From assembly GCA_023480825.1 (NCBI GenBank), contig JAMCWQ010000098.1:1-43615 (forward strand): DNA of 43,615 bases, in the 5' to 3' direction. Positions 27,353 through 36,893 of this stretch are shown one piece after another. Origin of the DNA: Chloroflexota bacterium. GTDB taxonomy: Bacteria > Chloroflexota > Chloroflexia > JAMCWQ01. The notes below the pieces were generated by a model that made no database searches, was not told the origin of the DNA, and worked only from the letters and a program-made list of their open reading frames with translations. Every line of letters begins with the position of its first letter. Within the stretch, counting starts at the first letter, position 1. Made by a program: the position numbers and the translations under genes.

Positions 27353-28303
27353 TCAGAAACCTGGAAAGCGCTGCTGGCCCGATATTCTCTCATGGAACAG
27401 TAATGGTCTGTTCTTGTAACAGCCAGACAGCGCCCTAGCAAAGGGATCACCCAACTGTGTGAGCGTAAGCTCTTCTTTCGGGAAGAAGATCACTGAAAGT
27501 CTGTTGGCGTGATTGAACCGGCTATTAGGATTGTTGCACTGACGATAGTCAACAAGGTGCTGGAGTAAAGGCAATAATTTCTGCGCCACCTCACAGCATC
27601 CGAGTTTTGTGCTGCTGTCGTCCAAGCATTGACGGAATCCACCCAAGATCACATCGCATAATTGTATGAAGTGGCTGTCTAGTGGATAAGTGCACTCGAG
27701 TTGGTGATCGGAATCTATGAATTCAATCCTGTCTGTCGGAAATACCAGATCAGGTTGGCTAGAGTTAAGCCTCCAGATAGTGTGCCAATCGAAAAGGGGG
27801 TGCCTGCTCATGTCATCTTTGTCGTGAAACACGTGCGTTACGACAGCCCGCCCCCGGAAAGAAATTTTCATAGCACCGGTCGTAAGAGCCCGAAAGAACC
27901 GATTGTACGCATTCTTCTTTTTCATTTTTCCGGGCCCGAATGCTTCCCATTGGAGTTTATTGGTATTAAATCCGAACATGTGGAAATGAAACATATTGGT
28001 GAAGTCGGTCATGACTCTCTGGGCCCAAAGGGAAGCTAACTTGGTTTTCATACCGAACTGTCGATCATTGGAAGACACACCTAGTTCCTTATAGTGCACC
28101 TCATTTGAGTAAGAGGCAGCCTGTCTATCGCTGTTCAGTAGAGATATGGCGGATTGATACTTATCTTCTGGGATAGCCAGAAGGCCAATGTACGTCCAAT
28201 TCTCTCCGAGGCTGTTCTTGGAGTCGTAAGAACCATCAACGTAAAGACGGACTCTGGGTGGCTGATAATCAGAACGATACTGACCGTCTATACCAAGCTG
28301 CAT
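27353..28303 (-). CDS. DUF3800-like protein
   Basis: 316 aa; 'RVRLYVDGSYDSKNSLGENWTYIGLLAIPEDKY', C-terminal 'DSHFIQLCDVILGGFRQ', typical of DUF3800; 1-bp gap after the MTase. Confidence 0.65.
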   Translation of the reverse strand: MQLGIDGQYRSDYQPPRVRLYVDGSYDSKNSLGENWTYIGLLAIPEDKYQSAISLLNSDRQAASYSNEVHYKELGVSSNDRQFGMKTKLASLWAQRVMTDFTNMFHFHMFGFNTNKLQWEAFGPGKMKKKNAYNRFFRALTTGAMKISFRGRAVVTHVFHDKDDMSRHPLFDWHTIWRLNSSQPDLVFPTDRIEFIDSDHQLECTYPLDSHFIQLCDVILGGFRQCLDDSSTKLGCCEVAQKLLPLLQHLVDYRQCNNPNSRFNHANRLSVIFFPKEELTLTQLGDPFARALSGCYKNRPLLFHERISGQQRFPGF

Positions 28304-28304
28304 A

Positions 28305-31300
28305 CTATTTGGACTCCATCTTGCCCGAGGCCAAGTCGCGTACCGAGATTCCGTAGAGACGAGCTACTCGCTCGTCAATTTCGAGTTCAAGTGCCTTACG
28401 GTCTGGGCAACTGGGCTGGGCGCACTTGATGGCAAGAGCAGAGATTCCCAGTCGATCGTGTTCGCCAGCGATCGGGATAGGCAGGCTGCGGAAATTCGCC
28501 CACTGGAGCATTACTCTTCCACCCTTACCTTCATCTCCTAGAACTGCACAAATAGACTTTGCGTACAGCCACGCGAGATCAGAATTTAGTACCCCCAACA
28601 AATACGGGTCGTCCAAATTTACTAGAAACACCTTGTTGTTCAAATAGAGTCCTTGATCATCCAAGGCAAATCGCGGCTCCTTGCAGATCTCGGGGTATAC
28701 GATCTTCGGCCCTTCAAATGCATCGTAGTATGCACACGCCCGCAACTCCCACCAATGCTCTCCCTGGTCTTGGCGGTTCTCCAATTCCTTTTGCCACTGC
28801 TTCAAGTGAGCAAAGATGGCCGGGTACCGCTTGATGTCGACGCCGATTTTGGTGACAATTAGCCAGCGGTCCCGGTCCTCTACTCGCCATTTCCGGATAT
28901 CGTCTCCCACGGCTAGTGGCTTAATGATCTCTGAGCTCTTGGGGTCTTGGGCAATCAATTCGCTACGCTTGGCACCATCGATCACAAAAGCGGTATTGAA
29001 GCCGGTGAGAATTCCTCGATAGATTTGCCCGTTGACGTACTCCCCAAGAGAAATGGTGCCCGCTTCCATCCGGCGGAGGATGTTCGCGGAATGTGCATCT
29101 GCCAAGGTCCATTTGTGGCCGGAGATGGCGTTGGGCGGAAGAGCTTGACCGTTCTCTTTAACCAGTGCCAGCACGTCCGGGTAAGGCTCGGCAAGCGATT
29201 TGACTTGCGTGAAAACTTGGCTCTCCTCGTGTTGTCCCTTTCGGGCCACGAAGATCATTGGAAAGGTCGCGGCATTCTGGAATACCGGGAGTTCGCCGAA
29301 GTCAGTTATGCTGCGCACGTCGCAATGCTCTGCCACGTACTTCCGCAGGTTCGCCCCGTAGCCCGCCCGGAACCACTTGTTGGACGAGATGAAGGCCAGC
29401 ATGCCGTCAGCCCGAAGCATCTCGATGGCCCTGGTATAGAAGTAGCAATAGAGGTCCGCGGTACCGCAGTAGACCTCAGGATAAAACCTCTTCAGATCGG
29501 GCTTGATGTCCTTGATCAGCTCTTGACGCACGTATGGGGGATTGGCAACCACGATATCGAAGCCCCCGCTACCGAATCCATCTTTCTCACTGTCCTTGAA
29601 GACCTCAGCGAATTCCACAGGCCAATCAAATCCGGGGAAGGACTGGCCCACATGCGTGAGATGAGCTATGTCGGCTCTAAGTTGTGCCGCCTCTTTGCGG
29701 AGCGCCCTCTTCTCCTCGCCGTGGGCCACCAAGAACGATTGCTTGAGTGTCGAGTATCTTTCGACAAGATGATCCCGCATGGAGAGGTACTCCCCGTCTT
29801 TCCTCTCAGGGCTTGGCGACAGAATGCTATCGCCCGGTTCGATCTTGAAGTCGAGGTTCGGGAGGGGCTCAGGTTTAGGCCCATCGAAATCAACGGCCAG
29901 AGAAAGCCACAGGCGTAGGCGGGCGATATTGACGGCGAAGGGGTCTATGTCCACCCCATAAAGGTTTTGCTGGATGATTTCCAGCTTGCGGTTATAGGTC
30001 GATATGGGGTCGAGGTTCTTGACGGCAAACAGTGAGGCGCGGAGGTCGAGAAGCTCATGCAGCATGCCCAGCAGGTAGGCGCCACTGCCGCAGGCCGGGT
30101 CACACACTTTCACGTCCCGGAGTACTTGCAACACCGCCTCCGGGTCCCGCAGGCCGGCGGGATCATGTTCGTCGACGAACCTCTCAATATTTTCCTCATT
30201 CTCACTGGGGAGGGCCGACTGCAAGTAGCCTTTCAGCACCTCACGGCACATAAAGGAGACTATCGGCTTTGGGGTGTAGTAACTGCCGGTGTCGTGCCTG
30301 CCGGTGACAAGCTCCTCGAAGACCTTGCCGAGCATCTCTGGATCGACGGCGACCTCGATGTCCAGTGGGGTGCTTTCTGTCACTGTGAAGTTGAACCGGT
30401 CGAACAGGTCGGTCAGAATATCGCGAATGGCCTCATCCGGTATCATCACATCCGGGTTCTCGTCGTCCACGTGCAACTCAAATAGGCCGCCGTTCAAGTA
30501 TGGTACTTCACCGACCAGGTTATTCAGCACCCCGTCCGAGCGAATGCCGATGACATCCACCTCGTGCTTTGTGTTCAGCGCGGCGAAGAAGAGCGGCTTC
30601 AGACGGTCGCGGTAGAAGTTGTCTTCGTCCGGCATGCTCCTGCGGTAATCTTTCCATAGAGAAGACAGGTAGCCGGTTTGCCCTTGATACCTCAACCATC
30701 CCTTCTTCTCAACAAAGGCCAGGAACATGAGGCGGTTGAACAGGCGCTGGGTGAACAGCCGCTTCCGATCGCTATCGCTGAACCCCGAAATGAGCTTTTC
30801 GGCTTTCGCGAAGACGCGAGCATATTCCTCGAAGAACTTCTTGGTGACCTTCTCGACATCAAATGCCGTGTCCACCGCCTTGCGAATCTCGGTGATGGGC
30901 ACGCCGAATAGTCCCGGCTGCATCTTGTCCAGATCGAGCAGTGAGATGCGCTCGGCGGCGGTGCGGAGGCGCTCTTCCCTGCCCACGGTGATCCGGCGGA
31001 TGACATGGCGCTTGGCCGTTTTGGTATCCGGCTTGACGTTGACGAAGTGCCAGCGCTCCTGCGCCTTGTCGGAGAAGACGAAGAGCGAATCCGGGTGGCT
31101 CTGGATGAGCTTGTTGATCAGCAGGCGCTCCGGGCTCAGCAAGAGCTTGTCGGATGCCAGATGCAGGTAGATGATCTGGAATCCTTCGTAGAAGGACTGC
31201 CCATCACCGGCCGCAGCGAATAGCAGGGGCGGCCCGGCCAGGCTGCCACGGAGGTCATGGCCCCAGCCGGCCATCGAGATAGGCTCATTCACCCGGTCGT

Positions 31301-31397
31301 AGTTCAGGTACTCCCAGAAGAGCTTCTTCAGCGGCTCGAGGCCGGTGAATTCGTGGAGGATTTGCCAGACTTCTTTCTTAGGCTCGATGTCCTGCAT
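28305..31397 (-). CDS. Eco57I/type IIG-like N6-adenine DNA methyltransferase
   Basis: 1030 aa; 'VCDPACGSGAYLLGMLHELL', 'IVVANPPYVRQELI', C-terminal TaqI-like specificity region 'FLVNLDDPYLLGVLNSDLAWLYAKS'. Confidence 0.9.
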   Translation of the reverse strand: MQDIEPKKEVWQILHEFTGLEPLKKLFWEYLNYDRVNEPISMAGWGHDLRGSLAGPPLLFAAAGDGQSFYEGFQIIYLHLASDKLLLSPERLLINKLIQSHPDSLFVFSDKAQERWHFVNVKPDTKTAKRHVIRRITVGREERLRTAAERISLLDLDKMQPGLFGVPITEIRKAVDTAFDVEKVTKKFFEEYARVFAKAEKLISGFSDSDRKRLFTQRLFNRLMFLAFVEKKGWLRYQGQTGYLSSLWKDYRRSMPDEDNFYRDRLKPLFFAALNTKHEVDVIGIRSDGVLNNLVGEVPYLNGGLFELHVDDENPDVMIPDEAIRDILTDLFDRFNFTVTESTPLDIEVAVDPEMLGKVFEELVTGRHDTGSYYTPKPIVSFMCREVLKGYLQSALPSENEENIERFVDEHDPAGLRDPEAVLQVLRDVKVCDPACGSGAYLLGMLHELLDLRASLFAVKNLDPISTYNRKLEIIQQNLYGVDIDPFAVNIARLRLWLSLAVDFDGPKPEPLPNLDFKIEPGDSILSPSPERKDGEYLSMRDHLVERYSTLKQSFLVAHGEEKRALRKEAAQLRADIAHLTHVGQSFPGFDWPVEFAEVFKDSEKDGFGSGGFDIVVANPPYVRQELIKDIKPDLKRFYPEVYCGTADLYCYFYTRAIEMLRADGMLAFISSNKWFRAGYGANLRKYVAEHCDVRSITDFGELPVFQNAATFPMIFVARKGQHEESQVFTQVKSLAEPYPDVLALVKENGQALPPNAISGHKWTLADAHSANILRRMEAGTISLGEYVNGQIYRGILTGFNTAFVIDGAKRSELIAQDPKSSEIIKPLAVGDDIRKWRVEDRDRWLIVTKIGVDIKRYPAIFAHLKQWQKELENRQDQGEHWWELRACAYYDAFEGPKIVYPEICKEPRFALDDQGLYLNNKVFLVNLDDPYLLGVLNSDLAWLYAKSICAVLGDEGKGGRVMLQWANFRSLPIPIAGEHDRLGISALAIKCAQPSCPDRKALELEIDERVARLYGISVRDLASGKMESK

Positions 31398-31422
31398 TCC
31401 CGCCCTCCTGCCGGTCTGTTGC

Positions 31423-31578
31423 TTAGTCTTCGGTGAAGCCGAGTTCTCTCAACAAATACTGCACCCGCTCATAGACGTCTCTCTGACGTAGTGCCCTGTC
31501 TTCAGGGGCGGTTAGCTCTTCGAAATCGGTTAAAACAACGGCGATCAAAGCCTCTTTCACTGAAATAGCGATTTTCAC
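31423..31578 (-). CDS. Small 51-aa ORF upstream of the methyltransferase
   Basis: GTG start; MKIAISVKEALIAVVLTDFEELTAPEDRALRQRDVYERVQYLLRELGFTED*; follows the operator-like palindrome, not in the ORF track because of size. Confidence 0.45.
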   Translation of the reverse strand: MKIAISVKEALIAVVLTDFEELTAPEDRALRQRDVYERVQYLLRELGFTED

Positions 31579-31591
31579 CAATTGGTGAAAG
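31574..31591. promoter_or_regulatory. Perfect 18-bp palindrome, candidate operator for the defence-like operon
   Basis: TTTCACCAATTGGTGAAA; additional half-sites TTTCACTGAAA just left and AGTGAAAA just right. Confidence 0.5.
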
Positions 31592-31618
31592 TGCGATTAA
31601 TAGTGAAAATATCGGCTG

Positions 31619-32326
31619 CTATGGATGGTGTCCGGGTATACATTGGGCCTCAGTGACTCTCACAACCTGGTACCGGAATCTGCCCCGCGACTCGCGGCCC
31701 ACCTGCGAATAGTCATGCCAATCCATTTTGTACGCGCCTCGAAGGACAATCGGCTTTTCTCGGTTCTTCTTTGTACCGGGACCACAATTCGGCCCCCAAT
31801 CGAGCTTGCCGCTTATGGTCCGGCTCGTGTGCAGACGGAAGTCGAGATCGATGGCTACCTCCCGCCCGGAGTCGGTCCAGTACATTGAGTCGTTGGTCAG
31901 CCATATTGCACAGCCGGTGATGTCGTTCCGCCCCTCTACGACACGCTCCAATCTCTCCACATCCTTAAGGAAGTCATACCGTCCGGGCGGGTTGGCGCCA
32001 TGGTTCAGCAACTCAAACGTCTCGCCGGCCACCACAAACCTTGCTCCCCTGGTCTTGTATTTGAGCTCGATAGCTAGGGACTCCTTGCCGTCTGAGGCCC
32101 ATATGTCCAGGTAGATACGATCGGAAAGGTGAGCCGGCTTGTATTCCAGACGCATGGCACAGTCCGGCCATGCTCGATGTATCTCCCAGGCAAGCGCGTG
32201 CTGGAAATCTGCTTCGGAGCAGAAGACAGGCCGCGTTGTAGCGAGTTGCGTCATGGCTTGGTCTGGATCAATCAAGTCCGCCCACCTCCAGAAAGATCGC
32301 ACCGCTGGCCGCCGGGGAATTGACAA
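31619..32326 (-). CDS. Putative PD-(D/E)XK nuclease-like protein
   Basis: 235 aa; 'RIYLDIWASDGKESLAIELKYKT' gives D...E-x-K spacing typical of restriction-endonuclease-like folds. Confidence 0.55.
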   Translation of the reverse strand: MSIPRRPAVRSFWRWADLIDPDQAMTQLATTRPVFCSEADFQHALAWEIHRAWPDCAMRLEYKPAHLSDRIYLDIWASDGKESLAIELKYKTRGARFVVAGETFELLNHGANPPGRYDFLKDVERLERVVEGRNDITGCAIWLTNDSMYWTDSGREVAIDLDFRLHTSRTISGKLDWGPNCGPGTKKNREKPIVLRGAYKMDWHDYSQVGRESRGRFRYQVVRVTEAQCIPGHHP

Positions 32327-32607
32327 TAGGGCATCGCAAAGGACAGTTCCATTTTAGACCGCTTGTCAAGTGGCGGACACCTTTACACATTCTTGGCACG
32401 CTGCTTGCATAAGGGAACCGTCAACCACGGGAAATTCCACGAAGGAATCCACCGGGACTGTTCGGTTCTTCACATTGTAGGCCGGTCTGGGTTGTCAGCA
32501 TGACAGGAAGGAGGGTGTCCTTAGCAGAGCCATCTCAATTTTCTCCAGTCGTCTGAAAGCAATCTGTTTCGTACGTTCAACCGTCTTAGCCCGAGGAGGA
32601 AAGCGCT

Positions 32608-35600
32608 ATGTTGTCCAGACGTGAGTTCTTGAAATTGATGGCCCTGGTTCCCGTGGGAGTCAGTCTTCACTGGTGGTCCGGCTCAACGCTCGCCGCACAA
32701 GCGCCGGCGGTGCCCATCAAGAAACACAAAGGCCGGATAAAGCCTGGAGAGCGAAAGGCCGCCGCCAAGAATGCCGCCCAGCAAGGCCTCAAGCCCGGTG
32801 TTGCCGCGGTTCAGACGGCCACGATGAACCCCGGTGGAATACCACACTATTTCGGCCCATTTGCCAACTACGCCAATAGCCCCGTGCCGACCGGCGCAAT
32901 CGCCGCCATTGCCCTTGCAAGTGGAGGCAGCAGGTATACCAGCCCCACCGTCACCATATCCGACGCCTACGGCACCGGCTCGGGAGCTACTGCTTCTGCG
33001 ACTGTTTCCGGAGGCGTCATTACGGGCATCTCCATCGGTAATGCCGGCGCGAATTACAGCGGCCCGGTTGTCAGCATCCAAGACGCCACCGGCACCGGCG
33101 CATCGGCTTCAGCCACGATCGGTGGGGCCTTGACCGGTGGGATAAGGAAATTCGTGGACGCGTTGCCAGGCGTCGGCTATGCCAATAGAAACCTTCTCGG
33201 ACAGTACATACCCCAAGCGATTCCAGATACGACTACCTATGCTGATGCCGACTATTACGAAATCGAACTCGGGGAATACAGCGAGCAGATGCACTCTGAC
33301 CTGCCGCTCAAGACTAGGCTGCGCGGTTACCGGCAGACCAATACCACTGACCCAACTGTCAGCCAGTTCCACTACTTGGGCCCCCTGATCGTGGTGGACC
33401 GCGACCGGCCGGTGCGGATCAAGTTCACGAACAATCTCCCGACGGGTTCGGGAGGCGATCTCTTCATCCCGGTGGACAAGACCGTCATGGGTGCCGGCAT
33501 GGGCCCGCTGGATATGATCGGAATGCCGGGAATGAAGGAAGAATACAAGCAGAACCGGGCTACCCTACACCTCCACGGCGGCTTCACCCCGTGGATCAGC
33601 GACGGCACTCCTCACCAGTGGACCACTCCCGCGACCGAGACCACCCAGTACCCAAAGGGCGTCAGCGTGGTGAACGTGCCCGATATGCCGGACCCGGGGC
33701 CTGGTTCTCTGACCTTTTACTACACCAACGCCCAGAGCGCCCGGCTCATGTTCTACCACGATCACGCCTATGGCATCACCCGCCTCAATGTGTACTCGGG
33801 TGAGGCTGCTCCCTACCTGATCACAGACCAAGTAGAGAAAGACTTGATCAATGGCTCCAACGTGTCCGGCGTTAATCCTACCAATGCGCAGCTCTTGCCT
33901 GATGTTGGCACACCGCTGGTCATTCAGGACAAGACCTTTGTGGACGCGGCCAAAATAGCTGGCCAGGACCCCACCTGGAGCTGGGGCGGAACGGGCAGCG
34001 GCGCAGGTTGGCTGCCCCAAACAGGAGATCTTTGGTTCCCCTCCGTCTACATGCCGGCCCAGAATCCCTGGGACCCGACAGGCGCGAACGCTTTCGGCCG
34101 CTGGCAGTATGGACCATGGTTCTGGCCGCCGACGACCACCATCACCCACCCGCCGGTCCCAAATGAGTACTATGATCCAGTGAACGCTCCGTGGGAGCCG
34201 CCGATGCGGCCGGACATGCCCAGGCCGTCAATGGGAATGGAAGCGTTCATGGATACCCCGGTGGTAAACGGCACTGCCTACCCGTATATGGATGTGGACC
34301 CGAAGACCTATCGTTTCCGCATTCTCAATGCCGCCGATGACCGCTTCTTCAACCTGCACATGTACGTTGCGGATTCCACCGTTACGACTTCGGACGGCCG
34401 GAGCAACACCGAAGTGAAGATGGTCCCAGCGGCTCCGACCGCCGGCTTCCCGGCCAAGTGGCCGACCGATGGACGAGCTGGAGGGGTGCCCGATCCGACT
34501 ACCCAGGGCCCTTCGTGGATACAGATTGGCAACGAGTGCGGATTCCTGCCGGCGCCGGTAGTGATCGACCCGCAGCCCATCAACTATAATACCAACCCCC
34601 TGGCATTCAACTTCGGCAATGTGACCGACCATTCGCTGCTTCTGGGTTGCGCCGAGAGGGCGGACGTGCTGGTGGACTTCTCGGCATTTGCGGGCAAGAC
34701 CATCATCCTCTACAACGACGCTCCGGCCGGTTTCCCGGCGATAGACACGCGCTACGACTACTACACCGGCGACCCGTCGCAGGTGGACACAGGCGGCGCA
34801 CCGGCCACTCAGCCGGGTTTTGGCCCGAACACCCGCACAATCATGCAGTTCCGGGTGAGCAATGCGACGCCAGCCGCGACCTACGATGTGAGCGCTCTGA
34901 AGACGGCGTTCGCCAAGACGGCGTCTAAGCGCGGCGTCTTCGAGGTCTCCCATGACCCGATCATCGTCCCGCAAGCGGCCTACAACTCGGCCTACAATGC
35001 CAACTTCCCGAACACAATGGGGGCGCAGTATGTACAAATCGCCGACACCTCCAAGACTTTCACTCCCATCGGCGCGACATCGCCCGTCACGATCAGTCTC
35101 CAGCCAAAGGCATTGCATGACGAGATGGGTGCCAGCTACGACACCGCTTACGGCCGCCAGAGTGGAATCCTTGGCCTGGAGCTTCCCAGCACCACGAGCA
35201 CAACCCAGAACTTCCTTCTCTACCCCTTTGCCAGCCCGCCGGTGGACCTGACGAATGACTCGACGATGACCCAAATCGGCCAAGCAGGGGATGGTACGCA
35301 GATCTGGAGGATCACACATAATGGCGTTGACGACCACGCTATACACTGGCACCTGGTCAACGTGCAACTGATCAACCGTGTTGCCTGGGATGGGGCTCTC
35401 CTGCCTCCGGACCCGAACGAGCTGGGCTGGAAGGAGACTGTGAGGGTCAATCCCCTAGAGCATGCCATCATAGCTTTCCGGCCGGTGGTTCCCCCGGTGC
35501 CGTTTGACCTTCCGAACAGTATCCGACTGCTCGACCCGACGATGCCGGACGGCACCCCACTGAACGCCCCACCCGCCGGGTTCACCGATCCAGCCGCGGT

Positions 35601-36636
35601 AGGCGTGACGGTGACGAACCACAAAGTCAACTTCGGCCATGAGTACGTGTGGCATTGCCATCTCCTCAGCCATGAGGAGATGGACATGATGCACCCGCTC
35701 TTGTTCGCCGTGGCGCCTAAGACCCCCACCGCTCTGACCGCTGTCGTGGTCGGCAGCGGCACCACCAAGAAGGTGGTCCTGAACTGGACTCACAACACGG
35801 CCACGGCGACGGGTTATACAGTCCAAAGGGCAACAGACTCGGCCTTCACCACCAACCTGAAAACCTTCCAGGTCACAACCAACGTGACGACCTACCAGGA
35901 CGTGATCGGCAATGTCACGCCGAGCTTCTACTACCGCGTGAGGGCCACGAACGTGGTCGGCGATACTGCCACCTACACGGGGTCAAGCGGTTTCCCGACC
36001 GAGACCATGGTATCGGGATGGTCCGATCCGGCGGCGCCTGGTAAATCGCCAATCCCACAGGCGCCGAGCAACCTGGTGGCCACGATTTCTTCAGCAACCC
36101 AGATTCACTTGACCTGGAAGGACAACTCGGACAATGAGACCGCCTTTGTCATCCAGCGCTCGGTGAACGGTGCCGCCTTCTCTGTGCTGAAGCAAGTCGC
36201 GGCCGCGGCCGGCGTTGGAACCACGGTTGCCGCCAATGACGGAACCGTACAGGCCTGGAACACCTATGCGTATCAAGTGATGGCGGTGAACGGGACAAAC
36301 CAGTCGCCTTTCTCCAATGTGGCTACCGTCAGCTTCACCGTCCCGGCCACTCCTTCCGGCCTCACGGCAACCGCCGCCCGCATAACGGGCACTCCGCAGG
36401 ACACCGTGACGCTGAACTGGACGGACAACTCTAATAACGAGACCGGCTTCCGCATCCTGAGGGCCACAAACGCAGCCTTCACGGCAAATGTGACCATCAT
36501 CAACGTCACGCAGGCCAACAAGACGACGAAGATAGATACCGTATCCCGCTTCACGACCTACTACTACAAGGTCAGAGCCGTCAACTTGGTCGGCATGTCG
36601 ACGTGGTCCAATACGGTGAGCGTGAAAACACCGTAA
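32608..36636 (+). CDS. Very large Tat-exported multicopper oxidase with C-terminal fibronectin type III domains
   Basis: 1342 aa; 'MLSRREFLKLMALVPVGVSL' Tat-like signal; copper motifs 'HLHGG', 'FYHDHAYG', 'HAIHWHLVNV', 'HVWHCHLLSHEEMDMMHPL'; three FnIII-like repeats after about residue 1040. Confidence 0.92.
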   Translation: MLSRREFLKLMALVPVGVSLHWWSGSTLAAQAPAVPIKKHKGRIKPGERKAAAKNAAQQGLKPGVAAVQTATMNPGGIPHYFGPFANYANSPVPTGAIAAIALASGGSRYTSPTVTISDAYGTGSGATASATVSGGVITGISIGNAGANYSGPVVSIQDATGTGASASATIGGALTGGIRKFVDALPGVGYANRNLLGQYIPQAIPDTTTYADADYYEIELGEYSEQMHSDLPLKTRLRGYRQTNTTDPTVSQFHYLGPLIVVDRDRPVRIKFTNNLPTGSGGDLFIPVDKTVMGAGMGPLDMIGMPGMKEEYKQNRATLHLHGGFTPWISDGTPHQWTTPATETTQYPKGVSVVNVPDMPDPGPGSLTFYYTNAQSARLMFYHDHAYGITRLNVYSGEAAPYLITDQVEKDLINGSNVSGVNPTNAQLLPDVGTPLVIQDKTFVDAAKIAGQDPTWSWGGTGSGAGWLPQTGDLWFPSVYMPAQNPWDPTGANAFGRWQYGPWFWPPTTTITHPPVPNEYYDPVNAPWEPPMRPDMPRPSMGMEAFMDTPVVNGTAYPYMDVDPKTYRFRILNAADDRFFNLHMYVADSTVTTSDGRSNTEVKMVPAAPTAGFPAKWPTDGRAGGVPDPTTQGPSWIQIGNECGFLPAPVVIDPQPINYNTNPLAFNFGNVTDHSLLLGCAERADVLVDFSAFAGKTIILYNDAPAGFPAIDTRYDYYTGDPSQVDTGGAPATQPGFGPNTRTIMQFRVSNATPAATYDVSALKTAFAKTASKRGVFEVSHDPIIVPQAAYNSAYNANFPNTMGAQYVQIADTSKTFTPIGATSPVTISLQPKALHDEMGASYDTAYGRQSGILGLELPSTTSTTQNFLLYPFASPPVDLTNDSTMTQIGQAGDGTQIWRITHNGVDDHAIHWHLVNVQLINRVAWDGALLPPDPNELGWKETVRVNPLEHAIIAFRPVVPPVPFDLPNSIRLLDPTMPDGTPLNAPPAGFTDPAAVGVTVTNHKVNFGHEYVWHCHLLSHEEMDMMHPLLFAVAPKTPTALTAVVVGSGTTKKVVLNWTHNTATATGYTVQRATDSAFTTNLKTFQVTTNVTTYQDVIGNVTPSFYYRVRATNVVGDTATYTGSSGFPTETMVSGWSDPAAPGKSPIPQAPSNLVATISSATQIHLTWKDNSDNETAFVIQRSVNGAAFSVLKQVAAAAGVGTTVAANDGTVQAWNTYAYQVMAVNGTNQSPFSNVATVSFTVPATPSGLTATAARITGTPQDTVTLNWTDNSNNETGFRILRATNAAFTANVTIINVTQANKTTKIDTVSRFTTYYYKVRAVNLVGMSTWSNTVSVKTP

Positions 36637-36686
36637 TCGGGCCTTGGGGACCCCTTTCCCCACTGCCCAACGCCCCCTATACCCAA

Positions 36687-36714
36687 CCCTTCCCCCCAGA
36701 ATTGGGGGGAAGGG
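36687..36714. repeat. Intergenic hairpin CCCTTCCCCCC-AGAATT-GGGGGGAAGGG
   Basis: 11-bp perfect arms; related hairpin at 36788-36812 (CCCCTCTTCC-CGCAT-GGAAGAGGGG). Confidence 0.8.
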
Positions 36715-36733
36715 AGTGACTTCACTAAAGGAG

Positions 36734-36770
36734 TTTGGTTGGCAAATCGCCGGACGATTTGCCAACCAAA
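36734..36770. repeat. 16-bp perfect inverted repeat, 5-nt loop
   Basis: TTTGGTTGGCAAATCG-CCGGA-CGATTTGCCAACCAAA. Confidence 0.9.
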
Positions 36771-36893
36771 CAAAGAACTGTTCTGTTCCCCTCTTCCCGC
36801 ATGGAAGAGGGGCCAGGGGTGATGGGGCATTGGGGTACGACATATGTCTGACTCCCAAACGAGATACACGAGTTGGCGTATATTGTGAGGAAT

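Noticed and set aside
28947-29918. 323-aa plus-strand ORF
   Set aside because: Antisense to the methyltransferase gene.
34228-35367. 379-aa minus-strand ORF
   Set aside because: Antisense to the multicopper oxidase; shadow ORF.
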